From Bacteroidota bacterium (GTDB lineage Bacteria; Bacteroidota; Bacteroidia; AKYH767-A; 2013-40CM-41-45): a stretch of 64,000 nucleotides of DNA. Within the stretch, counting starts at the first letter, position 1; every line of letters begins with the position of its first letter. Positions 46,660 to 58,401 of the stretch are shown piece after piece. A program made the translations under genes and the position numbers. The notes beneath the pieces were generated by a model. That model had not been told where the DNA came from. It did not search any database and saw only the letters and a list, made by a program, of their open reading frames with translations. Location: NCBI GenBank assembly GCA_016708785.1, contig JADJFC010000004.1:248001-312000 (forward strand), read 5' to 3'.

Positions 46660-47241
46660 TTATTTTTCGAAATTCAAATTTGTTGGTTCATTTTGAACAG
46701 GGGAAGTTCCACCATTGATTGATCCTGTTGTTTTTACCTTGTCACTTACAATCTCAAAGGTAACATTGTCAAACCATACTTGACCGGTTTCATCAAGTAA
46801 AACACCATATGCAAGTTTAAATGCATTAGATGGCACGTCGAGTACAATCTCATATTTAGTCCACGAAGTAGTACCTGTAATTTTCCTGTCGTTCATATTA
46901 TCAAATGAAAGCGGTTTAGAGGAACCTGCCTGGTCAACACGCAACCACAAACCAACCCAACCTTTGACATTTTCTGTCCTTATAAAACAGCTCATACGGA
47001 TCCGTTTACCCAAGTACTGATCAGGTTTACATTCTTGCATCATTGTTCCAAATCCATTTGTTTTTTTTGAATTTGATTTGATCGTTGCGGCATTATTCCC
47101 TTCTGGTCCTGCTCCTTTTTCAATACCCATTTCATAGCTATTAGGTTTACTCCCGGCAGTAAACCAACCCGACGGCAAATCGAATGCAAATAAGGTAAGT
47201 GTTAATGAAAGCAGAATACTACTTTGAATTACTTTTTTCAT
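46660..47241 (-). CDS. Secreted protein with carbohydrate-binding-like jelly roll
   Basis: 193 aa with a signal peptide (MKKVIQSSILLSLTLTLFAF). The mature part is mainly beta, with TMMQECKPDQYLGKRIRMSCFIRTENVKGW, WTKYEIVLDVP and VWFDNVTFEI, a galactose-binding/CBM-like sandwich pattern. No catalytic motif, so a binding protein at most; the ligand is unknown. It lies 28 nt upstream of phhB and may belong to its transcript. Confidence 0.7.
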   Translation of the reverse strand: MKKVIQSSILLSLTLTLFAFDLPSGWFTAGSKPNSYEMGIEKGAGPEGNNAATIKSNSKKTNGFGTMMQECKPDQYLGKRIRMSCFIRTENVKGWVGLWLRVDQAGSSKPLSFDNMNDRKITGTTSWTKYEIVLDVPSNAFKLAYGVLLDETGQVWFDNVTFEIVSDKVKTTGSINGGTSPVQNEPTNLNFEK

Positions 47242-47312
47242 AGTTACTATAATTTGTGTTTTTTTGAAGGTCTGAAGTATTTTACATTTTGAAATAATGA
47301 AATTATTGACTC

Positions 47313-50300
47313 TTACGGATTGGTATTAACAACCGGTCTTTCCTTCTTTTTCGCATTGCGGAAGAAATCCCAGAACGAATTTGCTTCCTTCCGGTAAAAT
47401 ACACCGATTCCCTGTGTATAGGTCGATTGAGAATATTTGATGATATCGTCAGCATTGGAACGATTGAAACCTCTGACTCTGAAACGGCCATCTTCACTGA
47501 CTTTGTATTCAGCATTGAAATCGCCGACAACACTGCTACTGGCATAACTTTGTGTAGTTGTATAGTAACCCACGTTTCCTTCAACAGTTAGTCGATCGTT
47601 GAAAACAGATTTACTGACCATGAGAATAAATTCGTCACTCGAATAAGTATCTTTTGCACGATAATTAAATCCAACGTTGACATCTTTACTTATTTGCCCC
47701 AACCAATTGCTGACTTGATTACTTAAAAGTTCACTGGCACTCGCTCCTGCTCCTGCTCCTGCATCCAATCGGCCAACTTGTCCCGGACCAGTCTGTGGTA
47801 TGAACTGATTAAAGACCAGCAATCCGAACATTTGCTTACTGATCTCCTGTTCAGAATTCAGGATTGTACGCACGATACTTTCTGCAGCAGGATCCAGTCC
47901 CCGTACTTTAATTTCGTAATTGATCGTTGGGTTCATCAATTTATTAGTGAGGAGCAATCTGCACTCAACCGGCAAGCGACGTTTATAAGTGCTGTCAGCA
48001 AGAAGATTGTACAACGAAGAAGTATTTACAACATAAGTTGCAGAAAGGTCCACATTGGCTTCATATGGGTCTCCTGCCCATGTTATTCTGCTTCCATTGT
48101 CGATCGTAAATTTTTTGTTGATCAGATTCTGCAATGTAAAAAGGTAATCCCCTTTCTCAATTGTATAGGTACCATACATGTTGAAATTCCCGGCCGTATT
48201 GATATCTAAACGTAAACTACCGGTTCCGCTTCCTGAGATCACGTCTCCAATCTTTTCATCGAAAATAATATTGATCAACGCATTTCTGTTCATGTCAAGG
48301 TTCATGTTCAGTTTCACTCCTGACAGATCAACACGGTTTCCTGTATGTGCTCTCATGGTTGAATCTTTACCTCTGTCAATAAAAGTAATATACTCACTTC
48401 GACTCAGATCACTGGAAGAGTTTAATGGAATATTGACTACAGTACCTTTTGCAGGACTCATTGAAATATCCATATTCATATTATTCAAGGGGCCATAAAA
48501 ATGTGCATACCCTGTTCCATTTGCAACTCCATAATACAGTGAGTTATCTCTTGCAGTAGTTTTCAGGACTTGAAATTTATTAGCAGTCATTTCTACATCA
48601 AATCTGAAATCACGAAAATAATTATGAGTTACTTTTCCATTTAATATTGCTTCACTGTTATTATCATCTGTAAGCGTAAGGTCTTTTATAATGATCTCAT
48701 TGTTTACGATCTTTGCCTGAGAAGTGAAACTGTAATGGGTTTGTAAATAATCGATGAGTAAGCTGACTTTGTTCAGATTTACTGTTCCATTGAAAAGTGG
48801 ACGGGTAAATGTGCCTGTCAAGAGGAGATCTGTAGAAACTTTACCATACACATCTTTCAAAACACCGGTTACGTATTTTTCAATTGGATGGATGTAGATG
48901 TTGTTCAGTTTTATCGAATAGTTAATATTATCCTGTTCTTTGTTCATATAATATTCACCTTTCACATCGATAATTTTCGCTGTTCCTTTGATTGCGCTGA
49001 TAGTAGAACTTAATAATTCTTTATCACTGTTATAAGAAGAATAGATAGACATATTTCCGATCGTATCTCCATAAACTGCCAAAGATGAAATTGTCAAATT
49101 AGTTTCAATTTGAGGTTTGTGATAAACATCTGAAATGTGAATTTCTCCATTCATGATACCGGCAAGAAAATTCTTATCCATCTTAGCAATGGTATTGATA
49201 TAATTGATATTGAAGTTTTCTAATTTAACGTTCAGTCTATCATTTATATCTTTACTTACTTTTCCATCGATAAAAAGTGATTCCCTTCCATTGTTGAAGA
49301 ATAAACGATTTGCAAGGACCATACTGGTGTCAATGCTTAAAAAATTTGCACTATCAAGTTTCCATTGCTGATTATCGATCACAAGAAACGAGCTGTCGAC
49401 TTTCATAGTAAATTTTGATGCACTGAAGAAGTCAAAGTTGCCATGAACACGTGCCCGATTTATGAATGTATCTCTGTCTGCAAGATGAAGTGAATAGCTC
49501 ACTTTATTGTTTCTTGCTAAAGCTGATATATCCGGTAATTCAATCAAGACTGTTGAATCTGCTCCCAGAATCCGATGAGACTTGGCTGAAAGGAACATTC
49601 TGTCTCTGTCTGCATCTGCTCCAATTTGCATATCTTCAAAAGTAAAGTTTTTATATCTTACATAAGGTGTCTTAAGAACCAATTCAAAATCATATTGTGT
49701 ACTGTTGAAGTGTCCGGTCAGAACGGTGTTTGGCGCAAAATCCCATGACGGTAAAAAATTTTCTGTGATCACATTTAAATTTTTCAGTCGTATGTTATAT
49801 GTAAAATTCTGATTGGTTTTAAACGATTTTCTTGGAAGGACAACAGACGGCAAATATCTAGGAATAATTTCCTTGAATGCATCGCCTAGTGTTGCAAATT
49901 CAAAGATGCCACGACAATTCATGTCAAGATTGTCTGATAAAACATCAACGGTTCGAATACCATTTTCGGTTTCAGAATTAAGGCTGATCGAATTAATGTG
50001 ATACAATTTTTTACCGGCACGAAAATTTGTATTTACTATATCAATACTACCAACAATATTGTCGAGCTTATTTCCGATGAAATGTGTATTAATGGTTGTT
50101 TGCAAAACTGACTCACCCGATATTTTGAATAAATTCAGAGTGTCGAGTTGGGCTCTTTGAATATCGGCGGTGAAATTGAATTCCGGAAGTGCTTTTCTAT
50201 AGTCGATCGTTCCAAGAAAATCAAAAATTACATTGGGTTCATTAACAGATAATTTTCCATTGAAAAGCTTCTTAGCAAAATTACCATTCACATCAACTTT

Positions 50301-51751
50301 TCTATAGGTGTAATTTTTATATTCTATTGCGTCGATTCTTCCATTCAAAACAGCATTCACATTGTCGAATCGCATCCCGCTACCTTTTACGTCCAGACTT
50401 AATGTTACTTTTCCCAGATCCGGTAATTTGGCAATGACACCGGCATCAAATTGATTTGAAGAAAGGTGTCCGCTATATTTTGTTGTATTCCTCGCCTTGT
50501 CATACTTCAAATTTAAATCGGAAGAAAGTGACCCAAGTGCTGTTGAAATCGTTCCATAAGCAACAAAATCATTGTAGAACCCGGTGAAACGACCTTTGAA
50601 TTTTACTACTCCAAGAGGTTCAAGATTTTCCGGAATTACGAGATGATTCACTGTATTGAAAGGTGGCAATGGAATTGATTCAAGATCAGATTTTGTGCTT
50701 TTGATCTCATCCGCAGTCAATTCAATATAGGTCTCTTCAATTTTTGGCAGACCATTCATTACTATATTTCCCTTGAAGGAAGTGTTATTTCCATACTGAA
50801 TAGTCACGCCCTTTCCTTTGAAACTATTTACTTTTCCTTTAAAATTACCTTCGATCTTCAATGAATCATTCATTCCCCAAAGTTCGTCAGTGAAATATGA
50901 AATGTCTTTAAAGGAAATGGTTGATTTTTTAAATTCCGATTTCCATGTAATCTGAGACGTGAATTCATCAAAGGCAGCAAAGCTGTCGAATTGTAAAACC
51001 AGATCTGTTCTTAAATTTGTGAAGGGTGAGGTAATGACAAGATGATCGATTTTGATTTCAGTAGCAGAAACCTTTGCATTGCCGGATAGTTCATTTAGAG
51101 AGAAACCGGACTTCTCCTTAAATTTTAATTTACTGATATCTGTAAAAATTGTATCGTTAACGACGTGAAAATTATTGAATTCGCCATAGATAGAACTCAG
51201 ATCGAGATCAGAAAAATTTACACCATGTACTTTAGCAGTGTCATTTTCATCAAACCTTCGAAAATGCATATTCTCCAATTCGACATTTTTAATTTTGATA
51301 TTCCAAGGTACTCCGGCAGTAGTATCTGTCGAAGCAAAATAACTGGTGAGAAAGTGAAGGTTGTCATGGATCTCACCTTTGTAACGATTAAGATTGAAAG
51401 TACCGTTTGAAAGTAAAAGACTACTTACAGTAATATTATGATCTTTAGTAGAGAATTTACTAATTGAAACATTTATCTCCGAAGTTTGAACTAATGTATC
51501 GCCATGAAGATCTTTTATAAGCACGCCTTTAAGGACAATACTCTTTACCAATCGAAAACTAACACGTTCTATCGAAATTTCTGTATCTAATTCTGATGAT
51601 AAATACGCAGTCGCTGCACGGCCTAGCCAAGTCTGAACAAGATCGACTTGCAATACCAGGAAAATGGACAACAGTAAAAAGAGTAGAATACTCATTGTCC
51701 AATACAGAAACCGTCTTACTTTTTTGATATTTTTGTCTTTTTAAAAGTCAT
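47313..51751 (-). CDS. tamB: Translocation and assembly module protein TamB (start probably frameshifted)
   Basis: The long frame starts at ATG 51695 (1460 aa), but this clips the basic N-terminal cap. ATG 51751 plus one base in the A runs between 51720 and 51742 gives MTFKK...KKVRRFLYWT followed by the membrane anchor SILLFLLLSIFLVLQ: 1479 aa. Mostly long beta repeats (beta-helix groove), ending in the DUF490/TamB domain (DINTAGNFNMYGTYTIEKGDY, DPYEANVDLSATY). Inner-membrane-anchored, it spans the periplasm for lipid transport or outer-membrane protein insertion. Divergent from tsaD. Confidence 0.9.
51728..51735 (+). promoter_or_regulatory. -7 box of tsaD
   Basis: TATTTTTG fits TAnnTTTG, 38 nt before the ATG at 51774; it lies inside the probable 5' end of tamB. 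Confidence 0.45.
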
Positions 51752-51773
51752 TTCCCCCGACAACATTCATACC

Positions 51774-52800
51774 ATGGAAAAAGTCTTCATTCTTGGCATA
51801 GAATCTTCTTGTGATGAGACATCTGCGGCTGTCATCTGTAATGAGATGGTGCTTTCGAATGTCATTGCCGGTCAGGAATTAGTTCACCGATTTTATGGTG
51901 GTGTTGTCCCTGAACTGGCTTCTCGTGCTCATCAGCAGAAGATCATCCCTGTTGTTGAAGAAGCTCTTCGCCAGGCAAATATAACCAAAAACGAACTTCA
52001 TGCAGTAGCTTTTACAAGAGGCCCGGGATTAATGGGGGCTTTATTGGTTGGAGTCTCTTTTGCTAAGTCATTTGCAATGGGATTGGATATTCCACTTATC
52101 GACGTAAATCATATGCACGGACATATTCTTGCCCATTTTTTACAGCCGTCGGCTCAGCATCCTGCTGAATTCAAGGAAGTTCCATCCTATCCGTTTCTTT
52201 GCTTGACCGTCTCCGGTGGACATACACAAATTGTCAAAGTATCCAGCCCGTTTGAACATGAATATTTGGGACAGACCATCGATGATGCAGCCGGTGAGGC
52301 ATTTGACAAAACGGCAAAGATCTTAGGTTTGCCATATCCGGGAGGACCATTGGTTGACAAGCATGCAAAGGCAGGTAATCCTAATCGATTTAAATTTCCG
52401 ATTCCGCATTCGGAAGGATTGAATTTCAGTTTTAGTGGACTAAAGACCGCTATTCTTTATTTTGTAAGAGATGAAAAAGTGAAAGATGCAGAGTTCGTCG
52501 AAAAAATCTGGATGATATTTGTGCTTCTGTTCAGAAGACCATTGTGGAGATTCTCATGAAAAAAGTCAACCTTGCAATTGAGCAGACAGGAATTACTGAA
52601 ATTGCAATTGCAGGTGGTGTAAGTGCCAATAGTGGATTGAGAAATGCAATTTTGAGTTTACAAGAAAAGGCTGTAATGTTTATATACCTGCATTTGAATA
52701 TTGCACTGATAATGCTGCCATGATCGCCATAGCAGGTTACTACAAATATTTGCGGAAGGAATTTGCGGGGTTGGACGTGACGCCGGTAGCACGTTATTAA
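51774..52800 (+). CDS. tsaD: tRNA N6-threonylcarbamoyladenosine transferase TsaD (two one-base frameshifts)
   Basis: The first frame ends at 52559. Adding one A to the A6 run at 52501-52506 and one to the A4 run at 52665-52668 gives 342 aa with a stop at 52800. GIESSCDETSAA opens the ASKHA fold; metal His113 and His117 in HMHGHILAH; TVSGGHTQ, FSFSGLKTA and, after repair, GGVSANSGLR and CTDNAAMIA. It adds the threonylcarbamoyl group to A37 of ANN-decoding tRNAs and is essential, so real breaks are unlikely. Confidence 0.93.
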
Positions 52801-52820
52801 ATGAATCCTAATTCATATTT

Positions 52821-53516
52821 ATGAAACAATTAATCAACCAATTAACACCATTTGCATTTATTCTCCTCATTTATTCATGTAGTGGTGACAGAAAGGAACC
52901 TGCAAGTTTAAATGAATCGAATGTATCAGTTAATGATACAACACAAATCATTCAAAGTTTTATCTGTGGATTGTGGAGTCTGGATAGTCAGAATATCCTA
53001 AACAATGAAGGTTACTTTTTTAAGCCGGACGGAACAGTTGACTTTGTTGCCAGCGAATACACCGGTAATTGGGAAGTCATTGGCACTGACTCTATATCTT
53101 TGAAGTATGCTTTTTTTGATTCTGCATATGAAACCGGATTTCATATCGACTCATTGACAGAATCCAGAATGGTTTTATCGGATTCGGATGGGGTGCATTT
53201 ATTTAGAAAAGTACCTTTTGGAGTGAATACGGAAGAAACTGTCATTTCAGGATTCAGTGGTACATTACTTCCCGGCATAACCAAGGAATACTCATTTACA
53301 ATAGCATCGGCAAAAAAATTGCGAATCGCATTGAATACAAATTCAGAAAATGTTCGTCTTAGAATATTCGATGACAATAGTGAGCTCTCATCGATTCCTG
53401 TAAAAGATTGGCAGTCGATAATGGTCAGAAGTGGAAATTATAAGATCGTTGTTGATTATGTAGACAAGAAGAAGGCTGTGGCTGATGAGTTTTCGATAAA
53501 GGTTTTTGGGAATTAA
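52821..53516 (+). CDS. Lipoprotein with lipocalin-like and beta-sandwich regions
   Basis: 231 aa. Lipobox LIYSC (Cys20). Residues ~45-130 show a lipocalin-like barrel pattern (GLWSLDSQN, YFFKPDGTVDFV, GNWEVIGTDSISLKY). Residues ~145-231 are a second beta domain reminiscent of PPC-type sandwiches (KEYSFTIASAKKLRIAL). No enzyme motif. Outer-membrane-anchored; function unknown. Confidence 0.7.
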   Translation: MKQLINQLTPFAFILLIYSCSGDRKEPASLNESNVSVNDTTQIIQSFICGLWSLDSQNILNNEGYFFKPDGTVDFVASEYTGNWEVIGTDSISLKYAFFDSAYETGFHIDSLTESRMVLSDSDGVHLFRKVPFGVNTEETVISGFSGTLLPGITKEYSFTIASAKKLRIALNTNSENVRLRIFDDNSELSSIPVKDWQSIMVRSGNYKIVVDYVDKKKAVADEFSIKVFGN

Positions 53517-53521
53517 GAGTG

Positions 53522-53819
53522 TGGTGAGTTGTAATTGTGAAGTTGTACTGCATTGTTTAAATAATCAATCATTCAACATTGAAAGGTCAAGGGTCAAAGG
53601 CACTTGTTTTTTGGGCAGAACATGGGACTACCCGCTTTCTTTGATTAAAAAATGTGCATAGGGGGACTTGCTTAATGTGGATTGGACAACAAATTTGAAT
53701 TGTTTTGAACTGATGGGCCAAGGTCAAGGTAATATCCCGATAACCTTTGACCCTTGACCTTTGACTTGAATGTCTCAAGATGTTACTTGTGCAACTTTCT
53801 ACTTACCACTCACCTCTTC
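53522..53819. repeat. Nested inverted repeats between convergent genes
   Basis: Inner arms 53582-53600 and 53744-53762 are perfect 19-nt complements (AAAGGTCAAGGGTCAAAGG). An outer, imperfect pair (gtggtgagttgtaa... near 53522 and ...cttaccactcac near 53800) belongs to the same family as 2636-2693. No gene is seen between them. Confidence 0.75.
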
Positions 53820-55877
53820 CTACCAAATTTTCACTCTCGCATCCGGCGATCTCCACATTTTATCGCCTTCCTTAATTCCGAAAGCTTCGAAGAACTCAGG
53901 CATATTGCTCATTGGTCCATTGACTCTTAGGAAATTTGGTGCATGAACATCAGTCATCACTTGCATAGCCAATGACTGATCGCGTGCATGTCCTAACCAA
54001 CCGATTGTATAGCCCATGAAGTAACGTTGAACAGGAGTTAATCCATCGATCTTCTCGCCTTTTTTATATTCTTCTGTCTTTTTGAAAGCGTCAAGCCCAA
54101 TTACTAATCCACCTAAATCAGCAATGTTCTCACCTAATGTTGCAGCTCCATTGATATGCAAGCTATCAAGGACTACATAATCATTGAATTGTTTTTCCAA
54201 TAAAGCAGCACGTTTTCCGAAGTTAATTGAATCTTCAGGAGTCCACCAGTTCGCTAGATTTCCATTGGCATCAAACTGACGACCCTGATCATCAAATCCG
54301 TGAGTCAATTCATGTCCAATTGTACTTGCAGCTGCATAACCATAAATGATAGCATCATCTGCTAGTGAATCAGGTAAACCCGGGATAAGGAAAATTGCCG
54401 CAGGAAGTACGATCTCATTATTCGATGGATTGTAATATGCATTGTAAGTTTGCGGAGTCATATCCCATTCTGTACGATCTACCGGCTTATTCAATTTATC
54501 TACATAATATCTGAACTGCCAAGAACGACATTTCATAACATTCTGTGCATAGGAAGTTCTGTCGATCTCCATTGTAGAATAATCTTTCCATTTATTCGGA
54601 TAGCAAACTTTGTAAGTGATCTTAGATAGTTTTTCTGTTGCTTTCGCCTTTGTTTCTTTGCTCATCCAATCCAGATTTTCAATGTGGATTTTATATTCAT
54701 CCAACATTGCTTCCGTCAATTTAGTATAACGATCGCGCATTTTGGAAGAAACAAATTTGTCAACGTAGAGCTGACCTAAAGCATCACCCAGATAATTTTC
54801 TTCGGCATCCAGTATCTTCTTCCAACGTGGACGTTGAGTTGTTGTACCAGTCATGACAGTTCCGAAAAATTTAAAGTTTTGGTTCACAAATTTTGAACTT
54901 AACTCAGTTGCAAAATTGTTGATCAGATCCCAACGCAGATAATTTTTCCAATCTTCGATACTAACTGTATTCAGACTTTTTTCCAATTGAGCGAAAAATT
55001 CAGGTTGGCCAACGATGACAGTGTCAATGCCATTGATGTTCATCGATTGCAATATTTCAGTCCAGTTGAATGATGGAGTTGATTTTGAAAAATCTCCAAT
55101 AGACATTTTGTTATAATTAGCATAAGGATCACGCAAGTCATCAAGTTTACGCGAAGCCTTTGCGAGGTCCTCCTCTATTTTGTAAACTGCTGTTGCATTC
55201 GCTGTGGCTTTTTTCTCATCATCACCCATCAGAATGAACATTTGTTTTAAATGATCTTTGTATTCTTTTCTGATGTTTGTTGTACGTGGATCAGTATTGA
55301 AATAATAATCTCTGTCAGGTAATCCAATTCCACCTTGATAAAAATGAAGTGTATATTTCGTACTGTTCATTTCATCCTGATAAATAGCCGCAGCAAACAT
55401 TGGGGATCCGACATAGATCTGAAACTGGGCCATTGTGTTCAAAACATCTTTTTTTGTTTTGATGTTATTGATCATTTCGAATTGAGCATTCAAAGGAGTT
55501 AAGCCTTGTGCTTCAATCGTAGCACTATCCATTCCAGTTGACCAGAAATCTCCGATGCGCTGAGCGTTACTTCCTTTTGCTGCCTCTTTATTAGCTGCAG
55601 CTTCATTGCTTAATGTCTGTAGCTTATCGTAAATATCATTTTGAATAAGATTAGATACAGCCCAACGTCTTTCGCTTGATGGAATTGGATTTTCTTTCAT
55701 CCAAGTACCGGTGGCGAATTTGAAAAAGTCGTCGCCCGGTTTAACAGAGCTGTCGATGTACTGAAAAAGGAAATCATCCTGAGTGACATTTGTCAAATCA
55801 GTTTTTTGATTGCCAGAGCAACCCCATAATAGCAATGCCGGTGCTGAAAGCAAAAGCAGTTTTTTGATAGAAATCAT
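53820..55877 (-). CDS. M13 family metallopeptidase (neprilysin/PepO-like lipoprotein)
   Basis: 685 aa. Lipobox LLWGC (Cys20). Zinc motif HELTH (522-526) and ENIAD (583-587) are the M13 pair; NAYYNPSNNEIVLPAAI and the C-terminal CxxW-like position (ending RVKIW) are also family marks. An oligopeptidase in the periplasm or on the outer membrane, degrading short peptides. Full length, own spacer on both sides. Confidence 0.95.
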   Translation of the reverse strand: MISIKKLLLLSAPALLLWGCSGNQKTDLTNVTQDDFLFQYIDSSVKPGDDFFKFATGTWMKENPIPSSERRWAVSNLIQNDIYDKLQTLSNEAAANKEAAKGSNAQRIGDFWSTGMDSATIEAQGLTPLNAQFEMINNIKTKKDVLNTMAQFQIYVGSPMFAAAIYQDEMNSTKYTLHFYQGGIGLPDRDYYFNTDPRTTNIRKEYKDHLKQMFILMGDDEKKATANATAVYKIEEDLAKASRKLDDLRDPYANYNKMSIGDFSKSTPSFNWTEILQSMNINGIDTVIVGQPEFFAQLEKSLNTVSIEDWKNYLRWDLINNFATELSSKFVNQNFKFFGTVMTGTTTQRPRWKKILDAEENYLGDALGQLYVDKFVSSKMRDRYTKLTEAMLDEYKIHIENLDWMSKETKAKATEKLSKITYKVCYPNKWKDYSTMEIDRTSYAQNVMKCRSWQFRYYVDKLNKPVDRTEWDMTPQTYNAYYNPSNNEIVLPAAIFLIPGLPDSLADDAIIYGYAAASTIGHELTHGFDDQGRQFDANGNLANWWTPEDSINFGKRAALLEKQFNDYVVLDSLHINGAATLGENIADLGGLVIGLDAFKKTEEYKKGEKIDGLTPVQRYFMGYTIGWLGHARDQSLAMQVMTDVHAPNFLRVNGPMSNMPEFFEAFGIKEGDKMWRSPDARVKIW

Positions 55878-56062
55878 TTAATGTTGATTTTTAGTTGATT
55901 ATGCACATTTGTTGTAAACGGGAACAAAGCTATTTAAAATTGGAATGGGAAGAAATCCTTAAGATAATTTAACACAGATTAAGAATAGATGTGAGAATTG
56001 CATTTGGGTGACATTTCGATAAAGCTGAATCTCTTTCTTAGCTTTTTAAAAAAACAATAATT

Positions 56063-57145
56063 ATGATGAAAAAACTGCTTTTTGTATTGATTTCGGGGGG
56101 ACTTATATTGAGTTTCAATCATGTAGTGTCGCAGGACCCTCATGGAAATCAGAAAGCAGATACCACTATTCACTTTCCGGAAGAGAAACACCTGGTCAAT
56201 ATTAGGCAATTGACGTTTGGTGGTGATAACGCTGAAGCTTATTTTAGTTTCGACAGTAAGGAGTTAGTTTTTCAGATGACGAATCCGGATTTCAATGCTC
56301 CATGTGATCAGATCTTCAGATCAACAATCAATAAGTTCAATCCTAAGATGGTTAGCACCGGATCTGGCAGAACGACTTGCGCTTATTTTTTACCCGGTGA
56401 TTCTTTGGTATTGTATGCAAGTACACATTTGGATTCGAAAGATTGTCCGCCTAAGCCGGAACCCCGTGCCGATCATAAATATGTTTGGCCTATCTATTCG
56501 AGCTTCGATATTTTTGTTGCTGATAAGAATGGTAAAGTTGTGAAGCAATTGACCAATGAAAAAGGATATGATGCAGAAGCTACGGTGAGTCCAAAAGGTG
56601 ATAAAATAGTCTTTACCAGCACTCGTAGTGGCGATCTTGAATTATATACAATGAATATTGATGGTAGTAATGTAAAACAAGTAACAAAGGAATTAGGTTA
56701 TGATGGCGGAGCATTTTTCTCTCCTGATGGTAAGAAATTAATTTTCCGCGCATCTCGTCCAAAGACTGACGAAGAAGTAAAGACATACACCGACCTTTTA
56801 GCTCAAGGCTTAGTAATGCCAACAAATATGGAATTATATACCTGTAATGTCGATGGTTCTGATCTGAAAAAAGTTACTAGTCTGGGTTCAGCAAACTGGG
56901 CTCCATTTTTTACTCCAGATGGAAAAAAGGTGATCTTTTCAAGTAATCATAAGTTGAAAGGATATCACTTTAATTTATGGATGTGTAAGCTTGATGGTAC
57001 AGAATTAGAACAAGTGAGCTTTGATCCGGTATTTGATGCTTTCCCTGTTTTTTCTCCTGATGGGAAACATCTTGTTTTTTCTTCAAACAGAAACAATCGT
57101 GGCGGACATGACACGAATTTGTTTTATGCAGAATGGAAGGACTAA
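56063..57145 (+). CDS. Secreted TolB-like PD40 beta-propeller
   Basis: 360 aa with a signal peptide ending at VVSQ. At least five PD40/WD40-like blades: AYFSFDSKELVFQ, ATVSPKGDKIVFTSTRSGDLELYTMNIDG, FFSPDGKKLIFRASR, FTPDGKKVIFSSNH, FSPDGKHLVFSSNR. Resembles the TolB C-terminal propeller without its N-domain or Pal partner, so a role in binding is likely but unspecified. Confidence 0.85.
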   Translation: MMKKLLFVLISGGLILSFNHVVSQDPHGNQKADTTIHFPEEKHLVNIRQLTFGGDNAEAYFSFDSKELVFQMTNPDFNAPCDQIFRSTINKFNPKMVSTGSGRTTCAYFLPGDSLVLYASTHLDSKDCPPKPEPRADHKYVWPIYSSFDIFVADKNGKVVKQLTNEKGYDAEATVSPKGDKIVFTSTRSGDLELYTMNIDGSNVKQVTKELGYDGGAFFSPDGKKLIFRASRPKTDEEVKTYTDLLAQGLVMPTNMELYTCNVDGSDLKKVTSLGSANWAPFFTPDGKKVIFSSNHKLKGYHFNLWMCKLDGTELEQVSFDPVFDAFPVFSPDGKHLVFSSNRNNRGGHDTNLFYAEWKD

Positions 57146-57253
57146 AGATTGTTAAAGGTTTAAGGTTTAAAGTTCTAGGTACTAGTTGTTTATTCCTGTT
57201 CTGGGCTGCTAAATGGTGTTAATATACACAGACCTTTTTAAACTATTTTCAAT

Positions 57254-57261
57254 TATCTTTG
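57254..57261 (+). promoter_or_regulatory. -7 box of the RND efflux operon
   Basis: TATCTTTG fits consensus, 58 nt before the adaptor ATG. Confidence 0.55.
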
Positions 57262-57319
57262 TCCCGTCATCTTGAAGTAGCATTTTGCGAATAGTTGCGC
57301 TTTATAATACAAATCGTTT

Positions 57320-58378
57320 ATGAAAAAAGGAAGATATTTATTGCTCCTGGTATTATTATTAATTGGTATTACAATATATTTTAAAAAGTGCAGGAGCTCT
57401 GAAAAAAACAAGAAGCCGGAGGCTAACAAAGGTACTTCAGTACTTGGTGTGAGTGCAGTAATTGTTTCACCGGAACTATTAGACTATAAGTTGTATTCCT
57501 CTGGTACAGTATTAGCAAATGAAGAAGTCCAATTGCGAAACGAAGTGCCGGGTCGTATCATATCAATTAACTTTAAAGAAGGCACCAAAGTCAATAAAGG
57601 TGATTTGTTGGTAAAACTATTTGATGATGATTTAAAAGCCCAGTTGAAAAAACTAATTCTCCAAAAAGAATTGGCGGAAAAAACGACAGCTCGGCAAAAC
57701 GATCTCTTAGAAGCAAAGGGTGTTAGTCAACAAGATTATGAGATCTCTTTAAACAATTTGAATAGTATCAATGCAGATATTGAATTGATCAGATCGTCAA
57801 TTTCCAAGACAGAGATCAGAGCGCCATTTGATGGATCCATTGGATTAAAATCAGTTTCTCTTGGAGCATTTTTGACAGCAAATACAATCATTGCTTCTAT
57901 CCAGGATATTGATCCATTGAAACTTGAATTCACAATACCTGAACGCTTTCGTGATCAAATTGCAAGCAACACAGAAATTACTTTTACTTCAGAATCAGCA
58001 CCGGGAACTTTTAAAGGAAAAATTTATGCATTCGAGCCTCGGATGGATATATCTACCAGAAGTTTTCTTGTGAGAGCAATTTGTCCAAACAGTGATCATC
58101 GTATTTTCCCGGGAGCATTTGCACATGTTTCAATTCCATTAAAGCAAATTGATGATGCTATACTAATACCTACACAAGCAGTGATACCTGAATTAAAAGG
58201 GCAAAGTGTTTATATAAGTGATGGAGGAATTGCAAAAAAGGTCTCAGTACAAACCGGAATCAGGAATGATTCAACAATTCAGATCACAGAAGGACTCCAT
58301 GCCGGCGATACTTTACTTATCTCCGGAATGATGCAGGTAAGACCAAAAACTTCACTTAAGATCACAATAGTTAAGTAA
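57320..58378 (+). CDS. RND efflux periplasmic adaptor (membrane fusion protein)
   Basis: 352 aa. N-terminal signal/anchor (YLLLLVLLLIGITIYF), lipoyl-like half (NEVPGRIISINFKEGTKVNKGDLLVKL), short alpha hairpin (~115-160), second lipoyl half (RAPFDGSIGLKSVSLGAFL) and beta-barrel/membrane-proximal domains to the end. It links the inner-membrane pump to the TolC-like channel. First gene of a three-gene operon. Confidence 0.92.
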   Translation: MKKGRYLLLLVLLLIGITIYFKKCRSSEKNKKPEANKGTSVLGVSAVIVSPELLDYKLYSSGTVLANEEVQLRNEVPGRIISINFKEGTKVNKGDLLVKLFDDDLKAQLKKLILQKELAEKTTARQNDLLEAKGVSQQDYEISLNNLNSINADIELIRSSISKTEIRAPFDGSIGLKSVSLGAFLTANTIIASIQDIDPLKLEFTIPERFRDQIASNTEITFTSESAPGTFKGKIYAFEPRMDISTRSFLVRAICPNSDHRIFPGAFAHVSIPLKQIDDAILIPTQAVIPELKGQSVYISDGGIAKKVSVQTGIRNDSTIQITEGLHAGDTLLISGMMQVRPKTSLKITIVK

Positions 58379-58401
58379 TTTTTCAATTTTAAAGTAAATT
58401 T

